Shown here piece after piece: positions 8,780-18,529 of a DNA stretch of 64,000 bases (position 1 is the stretch's first letter; every line of letters begins with the position of its first letter). Made by a program: the position numbers and the translations under genes. The notes beneath the pieces are model-generated. The model had not been told where the DNA came from. It saw only the letters and a program-made list of their open reading frames with translations, and ran no database searches. The stretch lies in assembly GCF_000372725.1 (NCBI RefSeq), contig NW_005198966.1, forward strand, positions 764,459 through 828,458. The letters are read 5' to 3'. The DNA comes from Emiliania huxleyi CCMP1516 (lineage: Eukaryota; Haptophyta; Isochrysidales; Noelaerhabdaceae).

Positions 8780-11006
8780 TCAGAAGCGCCAGCCGGAGCG
8801 GCGGACGGCGCGCAGCTTGCGGAGGGGCACCGCGCCGCTGTTCTCCTCGAGGGGCCTCCAGATGTGCAGCAGCCCCCAGAGCGAGTTTTGGACCTGCTCC
8901 TGCTCGCTCAGCTGGTACGAGAAGCGCGGCCCCTTCGGCGTCTCGACGCGGACGACGTCCTTCTCGCCCGCCGCCGCCGGCGTGAAGGCGAAGAGGCCCT
9001 CGTCGATCAGCTGCTGCGCCACGCGGTAGTCTGCCTCGAGGGTGGCGGCGTCGGCGTGCACCTGCTCCCAGCGTGAGGAGGCGTGAGGAGGCGCTGTGCC
9101 CGCGGCTCCGCCTCGAGGGGCGGGCGCGGCGTGCGCCAGGTTGAAGCAGCCGTGCACCGTCGTCGCGTCGACCGTCTGACGGATGCGGCAGCCAACCTTG
9201 ATGCACGGCGCGCAATACTCCCCGAGGAAGGAGGGGAGCGCGCGGATCCGCGCCAGCTTCTCGTGGTGCACCTGAGGCGCGCGGGAGGGGCGGCGAGGGT
9301 GAGCCGTCGCGAGGCGCGCCGCTGCCGCCGCCGCAGCCGGGATGGCGCGGCGCTCACCGCCGTAATGGTGCCGTCGGCCGGCGAGCGGATCGTCACCCAC
9401 GCGCCGTGCTTGAGCAGCGGCGAGCGTGGCGTGGCGGGGAGCGACGCGAAGGCGGGCGGCGCAAAGGCGGAGTCGCACAGCGCCGAGACTTGCGTGTAGC
9501 CGAGGCAAGCCTCTGCTATCGGCAGCCAGATCCCCTCGCCGCCGTGCAACCGGCAGTTTACCTGAGCCGAGGACGACATACGCCGAGATGGGCCGAGATG
9601 GGCCGAGATGGGCCGAGATGCGCCGAGATGCAGCCGGCGGATGTACCTCGACGAGGACGGGTCCGCGCGCCGTCGCCATGATCTCGGAGTGCATCGCGCC
9701 GTCGGTGATGCCGAGCGCGTCTAGCACCGCCGTCACGTATGCGACCATGCCGCGCAGCAGCGGCTCGTCCGCCTCGACGTTGTGCAGCCGCATCCCGTGG
9801 TAGACGACGGGAGAGCCGTGGTAGTCGCGCTTGTCGTACTTCCAGAGCGCGACCACCTTGTGCTCGCCGGCGCGGCTGACCGTGTCGACGACCCACTCGT
9901 CGCCCTCGAGGTACTCTTGGCAGAGGACGGCGTAGTTGTCGAGGCCGAGGATGTTCTTGGTCCCCTCGAGCTTGCCAAACGCCAGCCGCACCTAAGGCCG
10001 GGGCAGGCCGGGGCAGGCCGGGCGTCAGAGGAGTCGCACACGGCACTCGGCACATGTACTCGTGCATGTGCATGTGCATGTGCATGCACATGCATGTGTG
10101 CATGTGCATGTGCAACCTGCACATGCAATGTGCATGTGCATGTGCATGCATGTGAGACCGGCCCATGTCTCGACGCCGATGTCTCGAGCGCACCTCCGCC
10201 GCCGAGTTGCAGATTGTCACCCCGTCCGAGCCGGCCCCCTCCACCGGCTTGACGACCGCCTGGCGAAAGAAGGGCCCGAGAGGGGTCCGAGAGGGGTCCG
10301 AGAGCCTTTCGAGAAGGTTCCGAGAAGACGGGCAGCGGGCCGCGCCTTGAAGCGCTTGGCTGCCGACGCCTCGATCGTGTGGATGAAGGCCTCGACGTCG
10401 TCGTGCGTGTGCGCCAGCCGCTGGTGCACCGCGTCGCAGCCCGCGGACCGGATCGCCTCGCTCTGCAGGTACTTGTTGCGCCGCAGCTCGAGCGCCTCCC
10501 GAGGCAGCGAAAGCGCCGCGCCGCCAGCAAAGGCCGCCGAGAGCTCGGCATGCAGCGAGACGCCCGGCTCGGAGCCAACCAAGAGGTGCGTGACGCCCAC
10601 GCCCCTGAGGGCCGCCAGTGTGCTCGCCACACGGCCCTCGTGCTGAATGGTAACCTCCCAGTCCACCTCAAGTCCGGCGGCGACGAGCGCCTTGACGCTG
10701 TCGGGAATCGTGTCGGAGAAGACCCGGCACAGCCTATGGCGTGTGAGCCTGGCGGTGACAGCAAATGGTAGGAATAGCGAAAGTGCCGATTGCAAGGAAA
10801 CGGGAATGGTATGCGGCGGCGAGGGTGCACCACCTGTAGCCCTGCGAGCTGAGATGCTTGGCGAGGCAGGCACCGGTGGAGATCGGGTCCACGATTGCTA
10901 CGCAGAGCGTCTCGAGCTTTCCACCGCTCATCGCCGTCGCACTGGCAGCCGTCACCGTGTTGCCAGCAGAGTCGACGGTCGTTGCCGACTCTAGCTCCGC
11001 GGGCAT
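8780..11006 (-). CDS. ATP-grasp carboxylate-amine ligase-like protein, about 5 exons
   Basis: ATP-grasp enzymes join a carboxylate to an amine or thiol through an acyl-phosphate. The start is ATG 11006-11004 (MPAELESATTVDSAG). The N-terminal exon has a Rossmann-like start (LETLCVAIVDPISTGACLAK). The next exon, about 10735-10350, has GVTHLLVGSEPGVSLHAELS and ALELRRNKYLQSEAIRSAG. Around 10270-10185 is the ATP-binding loop QAVVKPVEGAGSDGVTICNS. The exon at about 9991-9650 has CQEYLEGDEWVVDTVSRAG and ends in GPVLVEV. The next, about 9560-9360, begins VNCRLHGGEGIWLPIAEAC, the family's metal-binding and substrate segment. The last exon runs to the TGA at 8780. Introns hold a GCCGAGATGG array and a TGCATG array. 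Substrate and pathway cannot be told. Such genes often lie in secondary-metabolite loci, but this one is 40 kb from the PKS. Confidence 0.75.
9586..9636 (+). repeat. Intronic minisatellite, unit 10 bp (GCCGAGATGG)
   Basis: Five units of GCCGAGATGG or GCCGAGATGC lie in an intron of the ATP-grasp gene. On the coding strand the core reads TCTCGG. Confidence 0.75.
10050..10155. repeat. Intronic TGCATG array
   Basis: Alternating TGCATG, GTGCATG and CACATGCA units form about 100 bp of near-palindromic repeat. It lies in the intron between the ATP-binding-loop exon and the next exon of the ATP-grasp gene. A similar array is at 31488-31556, and a short piece at about 38428-38452. Confidence 0.75.
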
Positions 11007-11149
11007 GGTCTTGAGTCGCTGTTGAGTGCACGTGGGATGCGACCCGGAGCGGCCTTTGCGTTTGCCGAGCTCCCACTTTGATTTCTTGTTTCACGGCCCA
11101 CCACGCCGCGGTGTCTGCGCCAGGGATTTCCTCAAGTTTTTTTCTCGCG

Positions 11150-12208
11150 ATGTCTAAACCGCCGCGCCGCTCGCGCCGCCTCGCCCCGGCCGCCGCCGCC
11201 GCTCCCTCGCCAGACACGCCGCCGCCCGCCCGCCTCCTCGACCTCCCCACGGAGCTCCTCGTGCGCGTCGTCTCTCGCTGCGACCCCGTCGACATCGCTC
11301 GCGTCGCGGCCGTCTCGCTCCTCTTCCACGCCTCGCTCGCGGAGCAGGGCATCCGCTTGTGGGCGCAAGAGCGCGGCTTCGGCGACGGCGCCGTCTGGAG
11401 CTGGGGCTATGGAAGCTATGGTCAGTTGGGCCACGGCGACCTGCAGACCCAGCTGCTGCCCAAGCAGGTCGAGGCATTTGCTGGCCAGCGCGTCGTCGCC
11501 GTGTCGGCTGGAGGCGCGCACAGCCTCGCAATAACTGCCGACGGCGCCGTCTGGAGCTGGGGCTATGGATACAACGGCCGGTTGGGCCACGGCGACGGGC
11601 AGGCCCAGCTGCTGCCCAAGAAGGTCGAGGCCTTTGCTGGCCAGCACGTCGTCGCCGTGTCGGCTGGACGTCTGCACAGCATCGCCCTCACCGCCGACGG
11701 AGCTGTTTGGAGCTGGGGCGGTGGCTACTCCGGACAGCAAGGCCACGGCGACAGGCAGCCCCAGCTGGAGCCCAAGAAGGTCGAGGCCTTGGCTGGCGAG
11801 CGCGTCGTCGCTGTGTCGGCGGGAGCCGAGCACAACCTCGCCCTCACCGCCGACGGCGCCGTTTGGTCCTGGGGCAGGGGATGCTTGGGCCAGTTGGGCC
11901 ACGGCGACCGGCAGCAGCAGCTGCTGCCCAAGAAGGTCGAGGGGCTGGAAGGTCGGCGCGTCGTCGCTGTCTCGGCTGGAGATGGCCACAGCATCGCCAT
12001 CACCGCCGATGGGGCCGTCTGGAGCTGGGGCTATGGAGGACACGGCCTGCTAGGCCACGGCGACGAGCAGCGCCAGCTGCTCCCCAAGAAGATCGAGGCC
12101 TTTGCGGGGCGGCGCGTTAACGCCGTGTCGGCTGGGCTGTACCACAGCTTCGCCCTCACCGACGATGGCGCTGTCTGTACCTGGGGCAAGGGCGAATGCG
12201 GCTGCTAG
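11150..12208 (+). CDS. F-box/RCC1-repeat protein, copy B (shortened at both linker and C-terminus)
   Basis: ATG 11150 follows the leader TTTTTTTCTCGCG shared with copy A. The 352-residue product has the F-box segment (LLDLPTELLVRVVSRCDPVD) up to RLWAQERGF and then passes directly into an RCC1 repeat (GDGAVWSWGYG). The roughly 110-residue linker and first degenerate unit of copy A are missing. Six RCC1 repeats follow. The seventh stops after VCTWGKGECGC at the TAG at 12206. Compared with copy A (GGCTGTCTAGGC) one base is missing here, and the family ending LGHGEDLSNQLLPKKIEAW is still readable in another frame to about 12276. The protein may still be made with one propeller blade incomplete. 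It is divergent from the ATP-grasp gene, with only 143 bp between the two starts. Confidence 0.7.
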   Translation: MSKPPRRSRRLAPAAAAAPSPDTPPPARLLDLPTELLVRVVSRCDPVDIARVAAVSLLFHASLAEQGIRLWAQERGFGDGAVWSWGYGSYGQLGHGDLQTQLLPKQVEAFAGQRVVAVSAGGAHSLAITADGAVWSWGYGYNGRLGHGDGQAQLLPKKVEAFAGQHVVAVSAGRLHSIALTADGAVWSWGGGYSGQQGHGDRQPQLEPKKVEALAGERVVAVSAGAEHNLALTADGAVWSWGRGCLGQLGHGDRQQQLLPKKVEGLEGRRVVAVSAGDGHSIAITADGAVWSWGYGGHGLLGHGDEQRQLLPKKIEAFAGRRVNAVSAGLYHSFALTDDGAVCTWGKGECGC

Positions 12209-12424
12209 GCCACGGAGAGGACCTGTCGAACCAGCTGTTGCCCAAGAAGATCGAGGCGTGGGCGCCGGGGCAGTGATGCAAGCGCCGGGGTTTCTTTTCC
12301 ACTCCCGTGTGTGGCACCGGATGTTTTCTTTTATCAGCCTCTCTGTTTGCCCTGTGCCCGGGCGAGTACGGAGTAGAGGCACTCGCACGCACTCTCGAGG
12401 TCTCTTCATGGAGCAGGGTTCGAG

Positions 12425-12525
12425 ATGATTGGGTATCTGATTGGGGGGTAGGGTAGCGGTAGGGCTAGGGGTGCAGGGACCAGGTGGGGGTTGGGGTAGG
12501 GCCGGGGTAGGGGGTAGAGCGTCAG
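12425..12525. repeat. G-rich GTAGGG/GGTTGGGG repeats
   Basis: Irregular tandem GGTAGGG, GGGGTAGGG and GGTTGGGG units, telomere-like in flavour, lie upstream of the membrane-protein gene at 12637. A shorter relative (GGGGTAGGGGGGTAGGAGGG) follows at about 12563-12585. Confidence 0.55.
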
Positions 12526-12636
12526 AGCTACCACGTGGGACGTCCGTTACACGTCAAATGGAGGGGTAGGGGGGTAGGAGGGGGTGTATGCCGAGTTCTC
12601 CTACCCCCCTGACTCCTCGAACCCAGCACAGCTGCT

Positions 12637-14432
12637 ATGCTCGCCGCGTTGACCGCTTCGCTCGCGGTCGCCCATCCCGCCCGGCCGCCGCTCCGCGCCC
12701 AGCTGCGGCTCGCCGCCGCTCCGCCTCCGGCCGGCTTTGAGTGGGGCGCCTTTGACCGGGCCGGACTGCTCGAGAAGCTGGATACGCAGGTCGTCTCTCG
12801 CGCGGTCCGCCTCGCCAACCACGTCCCCGCGAGCGCCTCACTCGCCTATTTTGGCCTCATCTCGACGACGATGATGTCCATGCCGATGCCGATGATGGTC
12901 GGCGGGGTCGCGACGATGCGCTCCGTCATCACGCGCGGCGTCGGCCCGACGACGAACGAGGCCTTCGCGGCTCTCTTCCCGACCCTGGTCACGCCGGCGA
13001 ACTTCGTCTTCCTGATCTGGCCCGCCATCTCGCTGCTGCAGCTCCTCACCCTCGCCAGCTCCGCGCTGCCGCTCCCTGGCCGACCGCCTCTCAAGCAGGA
13101 CAGCCTCACGGCGCTCGCTGCTGCAAACTGCGCCGCGACGGCGTGGCTGCTGTTCGCCTCAAACGCGGCGGCGGGCGCGCTGCCCCTTGCGTCGTCCCTC
13201 ACCCTGCCTCTCGTCCCTCTCCTCGCCGGCTTCCCGCTCCGCAGCGCCGGCCCGCCCTTCGGGCTCCAGCGGCTCGCCTTCTCGGCCTGCCACCTAGATG
13301 CAGCCACCTAGTGCGGAGCAATGCTGGGCACAGACCCGCTGCCACCCCGCCGGCACTGGCGAGGAGATTTGCGTCCGCAGCCCTCGGTACTCACGCGAGG
13401 CGCAGGAGGCCGCAGCCCCACCCTCAGCTCCCTCTGTGCGTGCACTCTCAAGGTCTACGCCGCCTTCACGACCCTCGCCTCCTTCCTCGCGCTCGCCGTC
13501 GAGCTGCAGCACGGAGGCCGAGACCTAGCCGAGACCTAGCCGAGACCTAGCCGAGACCTAGCCGAGACCTAGCCGAGACCTAGCCGAGACCTAGCCGAGA
13601 CCTAGACGAGACCTAGACGAGACCTAGACGAGACCTAGACGAGACCTAGACGAGATGCAGCACGGAGGCCGGCTGCCCGTCGATGCGGAACACAGGGTCC
13701 GCGCCTTCCGACCGCCACTCGCGCTCGGCTGAAAGTTGAACCGCGTCCACCGTACTCGTCCCTCTTGTCGCTTGTGTCCGCGTGGTGCGCCGAAGTTCAC
13801 CCCCCTGTACCTCCGTGCGCCTCAGGCCGGCTGCCCCTCGTCGGCACTCTCCCCGCCGAGGCGGCGGCGTGCGTCTTCGTCAGCCTCGCCGCCGCCGCCG
13901 TCGCGCCCAAGCAGCGGACAGTCGCCGTCAAGGCCCCGCCATCGCACTGCCCTGTCCCACACGCGCGCCGGGGGAGCGCTGCACTTTGAATGCCGCGGGG
14001 CTGCTGCATGTCCCGGGGCCGATGCGCGGGATGGGCCTGCCCCCTGCCCCGCACACACACAGGCGTGTCGGAGAGGAGCTTGCCTCACCTCGCCTCGCGC
14101 CTGCACCTCGTAAGGCGGTCAACCTGCTCGCGCTGACCGGCATCCTCGCCCGCCGGCTCGGCGCGCACGGCCTGCCCCTAGATGCGGAGTACACACCCCC
14201 CGAGTCAGACTCGCAGTCGAGGGGGCGCGCATCCAGCTGTATTCGGCTGCATTCGGCTGGGATCGTCGCCCGTGTGTAGATGCTGTGAAGACGGGATGCG
14301 AGACACCGTACTCCCGCCCTCACACCTGGTCTCTTCATGACGTCAGGCCTGTCCACCGTCCCGTCGGTCAGCTTTGTCGCGACGGTCGCCTGCTGGGCGT
14401 GGGCCGCCAAAAAGCTCGTCGCGGGGGAGTGA
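12637..14432 (+). CDS. Multi-exon polytopic membrane protein, possibly plastid-targeted
   Basis: The first exon from ATG 12637 has a short hydrophobic start (MLAALTASLAVAHP), an Ala/Pro/Arg-rich stretch like a transit peptide, and then helices that include VTPANFVFLIWPAISLLQLL. That phrase recalls the TPA..VF..WP motif of TspO-type proteins, though too weakly to name it. Later blocks are LKVYAAFTTLASFLALAVEL (about 13448-13507), LPLVGTLPAEAAACVFVSLA (about 13830-13890), KAVNLLALTGILARRLGAHG (about 14113-14172), and a last exon ending VSFVATVACWAWAAKKLVAGE with TGA at 14430-14432. One intron is a GACCTAGCCGA array. About six to seven membrane helices are expected. Splice sites were not all resolved. 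Confidence 0.5.
13515..13655 (+). repeat. Intronic minisatellite, unit 11 bp (CCGAGACCTAG)
   Basis: About 13 tandem copies of CCGAGACCTAG, the last five as ACGAGACCTAG. CTGCAGCACGGAGGCC occurs directly before the array, and GCAGCACGGAGGCC again directly after it (about 13655), so a direct repeat of exon sequence brackets the array. Confidence 0.85.
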
Positions 14433-15593
14433 GGAGGTGTGAGGAGGGAGGATAGCGGCGGACACTTGAGACCAGCATAAGACCATGACACTTGTGCGGG
14501 GCCAGCTCGAGGCCAAGCCGAGGTGCGCATTGCGATTATGGCATACACGCCGAGAGCTTGGCATCGGGTATACCCGTTACCCCTCTGCCCCTGAGTGTAG
14601 CCAGTAGAGAGGGTTCTGTGTCTTCTGAGGTGTTTTGCCACCGCCAATTAACGCATGACTAACAGCCTCTTGGAGTGTGAAAAGATCCGCAGGACTGGAC
14701 TCTGGAGCGAAAAAAAAGCAAGCGAGTGCATGACTAAAACACTAATCCCGTTGCTCTTTCCCCGCGAAAAGCGCGCGATCCCCTACGCGGCGGGCTAGCT
14801 GCTAGGCTCGATCCCGCTGTCCCCCTTCTAGCTCGTCCCCGCGACTCAGGTTCACCCCCGCCCCCGGCTTGCCGCGCGCGGTGACGTGTGCGTGAGACCT
14901 GTGTGTGAGTGCTGAGACTGCAGAGTCCAGAGAGCGGCGCGCGGCGTGTGACACATGCACTGATCTGTGTGTGCGTGCGGGAGAGCGGGGCGGGCGGGGG
15001 GCTCCAGCCTCCAGCCGGGGGGGCACACGCAGGCACGCAGTAGTCAGTCAGTAACGCCGTATACTCATCCCAATACTGTCAACTGTGTATACACACGCAC
15101 GCGCAACGATCCGTCTCGGGGCTCCTGTCGCCAGTCGCTTCGCTTGGCGTTGGGGGCAAGGTAACGCCGTGCCAATCCACGGATGGTTTTACGAGCTCGA
15201 GGTCCACGCGCACACGAACGACCAACGCAAGGTAGCGCACACCGGTGGAACCCAGGGGCGCAGCGGTTCCGTTCCTTACTGTGGAACCGGGGACACAAAA
15301 GCACTTCGTCGCGCGCGCACACGCGCGGACGAATACACGCACACTCACAGGCCTCTCAGCACAGCACAGGCGTGGCAGCTAACCACGCCGATAGATCCCA
15401 TGCGGACGTCTCCCATATTCGAGCGGACGCACTCTCGCGCATGACCGTCCGATTAATGGGCGACAGGAGCGCCGCGTAGAGAGGGCCGGGGATACCGCTC
15501 CCCCCCTCTCCTTCGAGCTCTCCGTCGCGAGGGGTGCCGTTCATTTACATGCGCGCGAGCGAGGTTGCAGCGCCCGCGCGAGACGGCGGCAGC
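14433..15593. other. Intergenic region between convergent genes
   Basis: No convincing gene in 1.16 kb. Open frames are short and biased toward Arg, Thr and His from CACACGCACGC-type sequence. The stretch includes GTGTGCGTGCGGG and ACACACGCACGCGC low-complexity runs. Confidence 0.4.
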
Positions 15594-17351
15594 CTACTGC
15601 TGGGGGCCCGCTCGCGACCGCTTGCGGCCGTTCTTGTTAGTGGTCGAGCGGGTGCGCTTGCCCGCCCGCTCGGTCGAGCAGAGCCCATCGTGGTAGGCCC
15701 CGCGAGAGCAGCCCGGCGTGCCGCACGCGATGACCCGCCCGATGATCTTCTTGCGGGCGCGCGGCGCGGGAAGCCGCAGTCCGCCGCCCCCGGCATCGTC
15801 ACCGCCGCCGGCATCGCCACCGCCGCGGGCTTGCTCAAGCTCAGACAGCCTCCCCCCGAGGTTGAGGACAGAGAGCGGGTCGGCGGACCAGCGCGACGGC
15901 GCCTTGCGCTGCCGCTGCGACTCGCGCTCTCCGACGCCGCTCTGCACGGGCGCGGGAGTAGAGGGCGGCGCCTCGTCGTGGGCGGCCCCGGCATCGCCGC
16001 TGTGGAGCGGCGGGGCGTCCTTTGCGGCAAGCGTCGGGATGTCCTTTGGAACGACGTCCTCGCGCCACAGTGCGCCGGACGCGAGGCCGCCCCCGTCCGA
16101 CCAGGGGCTATTCAGCTCGCCGAGGCCGTCGGCGAGGGGCGAGGCGGGCGGGTAGTCGGCATGCACGGCAAACGGGCTCGCCGTGCGAGACCGCAAGGCG
16201 TCGTCGAACAGGTCAGTCAGCGCCGGCGGCAGGTTGAAGTCGTCGAGCCCCTCCAGTGCACTGAATGCGGGCGACGCACTCTTCGACGTCATGGCAGAGT
16301 AGGCGTCGGTGAAAGGGGAACGCGGAGAGCACGTGGCCGAGGCGGGCGACGCGTAGAGCGAGGCGAATTCCCCCGCGAGCTCGCCGTCCTCCTCTGCGCT
16401 GCCGTAGCCGTCCCAATCGCTGAAGCTGTCTTGCCCAACGTGCTGGCTCGTGTCGCAGCTGGCGTCTGCGGCGGCGACGGCGACAGTGACACCAACGGTC
16501 TCAGCGGCGGCGGCGTTTGCGGCGGCGGGGGCGACGTTGATGAGCGCGGCGGAAGCAAGGTCGGCGGCTTCAAGGGGCCCGTTCTCGCGGAAATGCTGCC
16601 ACGCCTTGGACGCGGACTCGGAGATGATGCAGCCGTCGGGCCCGTGGTAGTTCCAGTGGTGGCGGTCGCTGGCACCCTTGACGGTCCGAAAGTAGCCGGG
16701 CGGCAGCACATTCTGCTTGCCCTTGCCTGCCGGCGTGACGTGCCCCGAGTAGTAGGGGGGCTCGCTCTTCTTCATCTTGCGCCGCGGTGGAGGCGTGGGC
16801 TCTATGCGCCTAAAGACGTCGGTGCGAAGTAGTTGGGAGAGTGAGGAACGGGTACTGCTTCGCACAGCAGCGGGCACGAGGCACCCCGCCGCCGGCTTCC
16901 GCGAGAGTGGCGGGGGAACTGCCACAATCGTGTTCTTCTTGACCACCGCGGCCTCGGCCTTCACTGGCAGCTTAATGCCGGCGTCGGTGGGGGCGGGAAG
17001 GAGGGGTCCGACCGTGGTCGGCGGCGAAACGATCGCCGCCGCGCCCAGCACAGCCTTGGGCTCGGCCGCGACGACCGAGGTCGGCACCGCGGGCTCGTCG
17101 GGCTCGGCCTTCTGCACCGGCCCGAGCCGCTTGTTCTTCTTTAGCGACTTGGTCGGCATCAACTCGCCGTCGCACTTGTACACCATCGCCGCCGCGACCT
17201 GCAGCTTGGCCTATGATTGTGAGATGCGGTTGCTGACGCAGGTTTGCGAGTGCGCTCAGGTTGTGCCGTCTTTGCTCACCGCGATGACGCCTCGCCCCCC
17301 AAAGCGGCTATTTGTGGGACCCTCCTCGCGATCGCCCAGCTCGTCGGGCAT
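15594..17351 (-). CDS. Nuclear-type protein with MBD-like block and C-terminal Cys/His motif
   Basis: The start is taken as ATG 17351-17349 (MPDELGDREEGPTNS). This exon ends at 17280 before the donor GTGAGC. An 81-nt intron runs to the acceptor CTGCAG, and exon 2 (17198-15594) continues in frame as VAAAMVYKCDGELMP, about 558 residues in all. Much of the protein is low-complexity and Ser/Ala/Pro-rich with acidic patches. The ordered block is around PPYYSGHVTPAGKGKQNVLP followed by GYFRTVKGASDRHHWNYHGP and then DGCIISESASKAWQHF, which resembles an MBD or similar DNA-binding fold. Near the C-terminus is CGTPGCSRGAYHDGLC, a Cys/His pattern of a kind I recall from algal proteins, followed by a basic, NLS-like tail (GKRTRSTTNKNGRKRSR). 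A chromatin or transcription role is inference. Confidence 0.65.
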
Positions 17352-17546
17352 CGCCTGCTGCTGCTTGCTGCGGAGAAGATTGCCTCGCAACGGAATTGAC
17401 TAGGACCGGCTGCGAACAGCAGAATTTCTTTCTTTGGGCACGCGGCGGCAAACACAGGTACGATGAGAAGAACGATGAGAAGAAACCTAGCGGCCGCAGG
17501 GTGGCGTTCGGGAAACAAGGTGACTGACTGGACCAAGAGCTCTAGG

Positions 17547-17548
<2 letters not shown>

Positions 17549-17584
<36 letters not shown>

Positions 17585-17594
17585 GTTGTTGTTG

Positions 17595-17637
<43 letters not shown>
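17549..17637. repeat. TG microsatellite interrupted by TTG units
   Basis: About 16 TG units, then TTGTTGTTGTTGTTG, then about 19 more TG units. Confidence 0.9.
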
Positions 17638-17684
17638 ACACTCACTCTAGGCTAGCGATGAGAAAAGAAAAGGCCAAAACGCTA

Positions 17685-17930
17685 AAGCACGTGGACACGT
17701 GGACCAAAGAATAACCGACCACAAAGCCAACAATATACCTTGACAAAGAGCGCATAGCCTCCCCCGTGGCTGGCGACGAGAAAAGAAATCCAAGCGCCAC
17801 GTGGACACCTGGACCAAAGAATACACCGCTCACCGGTGGGGACCCTGTCCTCCTCCCCCATCCGTCGTTTGGTTTGTCTGTTTTCTTTCTGTTTTCCAAA
17901 GAATACACCGACCACAAAGCCAACAATAAG
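17685..17930. repeat. Tandem, partly decayed copies of a 45-110-bp unit
   Basis: The phrase GTGGACACGTGGACCAAAGA is followed by ACCGACCACAAAGCCAACAA at 17691-17735. Diverged partial copies are at 17801-17826 and 17897-17930. The segment TACCTTGACAAAGAGCGCAT (17736-17755) recurs as ACCTTGACAAAAAGCGCATA at about 20270-20289. Confidence 0.6.
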
Positions 17931-17992
17931 AGCCGCCCATGGCGCCAATGGCTCAATCTTCTTGGGGGCAGCAGCTGATTCGACAGGTCACA
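17930..17992 (-). pseudogene. 3'-terminal fragment of an F-box/RCC1 gene
   Basis: The sequence GAGCCGCCCATGGCGCC, then CTCAATCTTCTTGGG and GCAGCAGCTGATTCGACAGGT, matches the 3' end of copy C at 18527-18583. It is a stray tail piece with no frame. The remainder of 17993-18529 shows no gene. Confidence 0.65.
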
Positions 17993-18529
17993 CAAGCATC
18001 TGCTCAGAAATGAATCAAATGCTCATAGATTCCACCCCGAGGTCGTTTGACGACCCAGCCCAAGTCAGTAGTGAACTCAGGTAGTGAAGTCAGTGTGGAC
18101 TGCGTGTGGATCTCTTGTGCTGTGGTCACACCGGTCACCGCAAAAGCCAAAACATCGCTCAAAACACGAGCAGGGGCCGCGCCTGTGCGTGTGGTTTGAG
18201 TTGAGATTGCGTGGTTAGTCATCGAAGGCGTAAGCCGTAACGCGAGAATGCGTGAGCGTTGCGTCACGCGTGCACGCGTGTAGACGCCGCGTTGTGTGTA
18301 TGGCCCCAACATGCGCGCGCTCTCTGGCGGGGAGAGTTAAGTGAACGGTCTCGATATGTGCGTGGGCCGCGAGCGTTTCACACGCGACACGCCAGGACGA
18401 TGCGCGCAGAGGACCTATTTGTGAGTCTCCAAACTCATATGCATACACACAGGCACACAACGCGGGCTGGCTTCAACAAGCTCCTCTAGCTGAGCGACTA
18501 AACGCCCGGCCAGAGGTCAGAGCCGCCCA

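Noticed and set aside
9083-9499. Plus-strand frames within the ATP-grasp gene
   Set aside because: The minus strand carries the conserved ATP-grasp motifs; the plus frames are antisense shadows.
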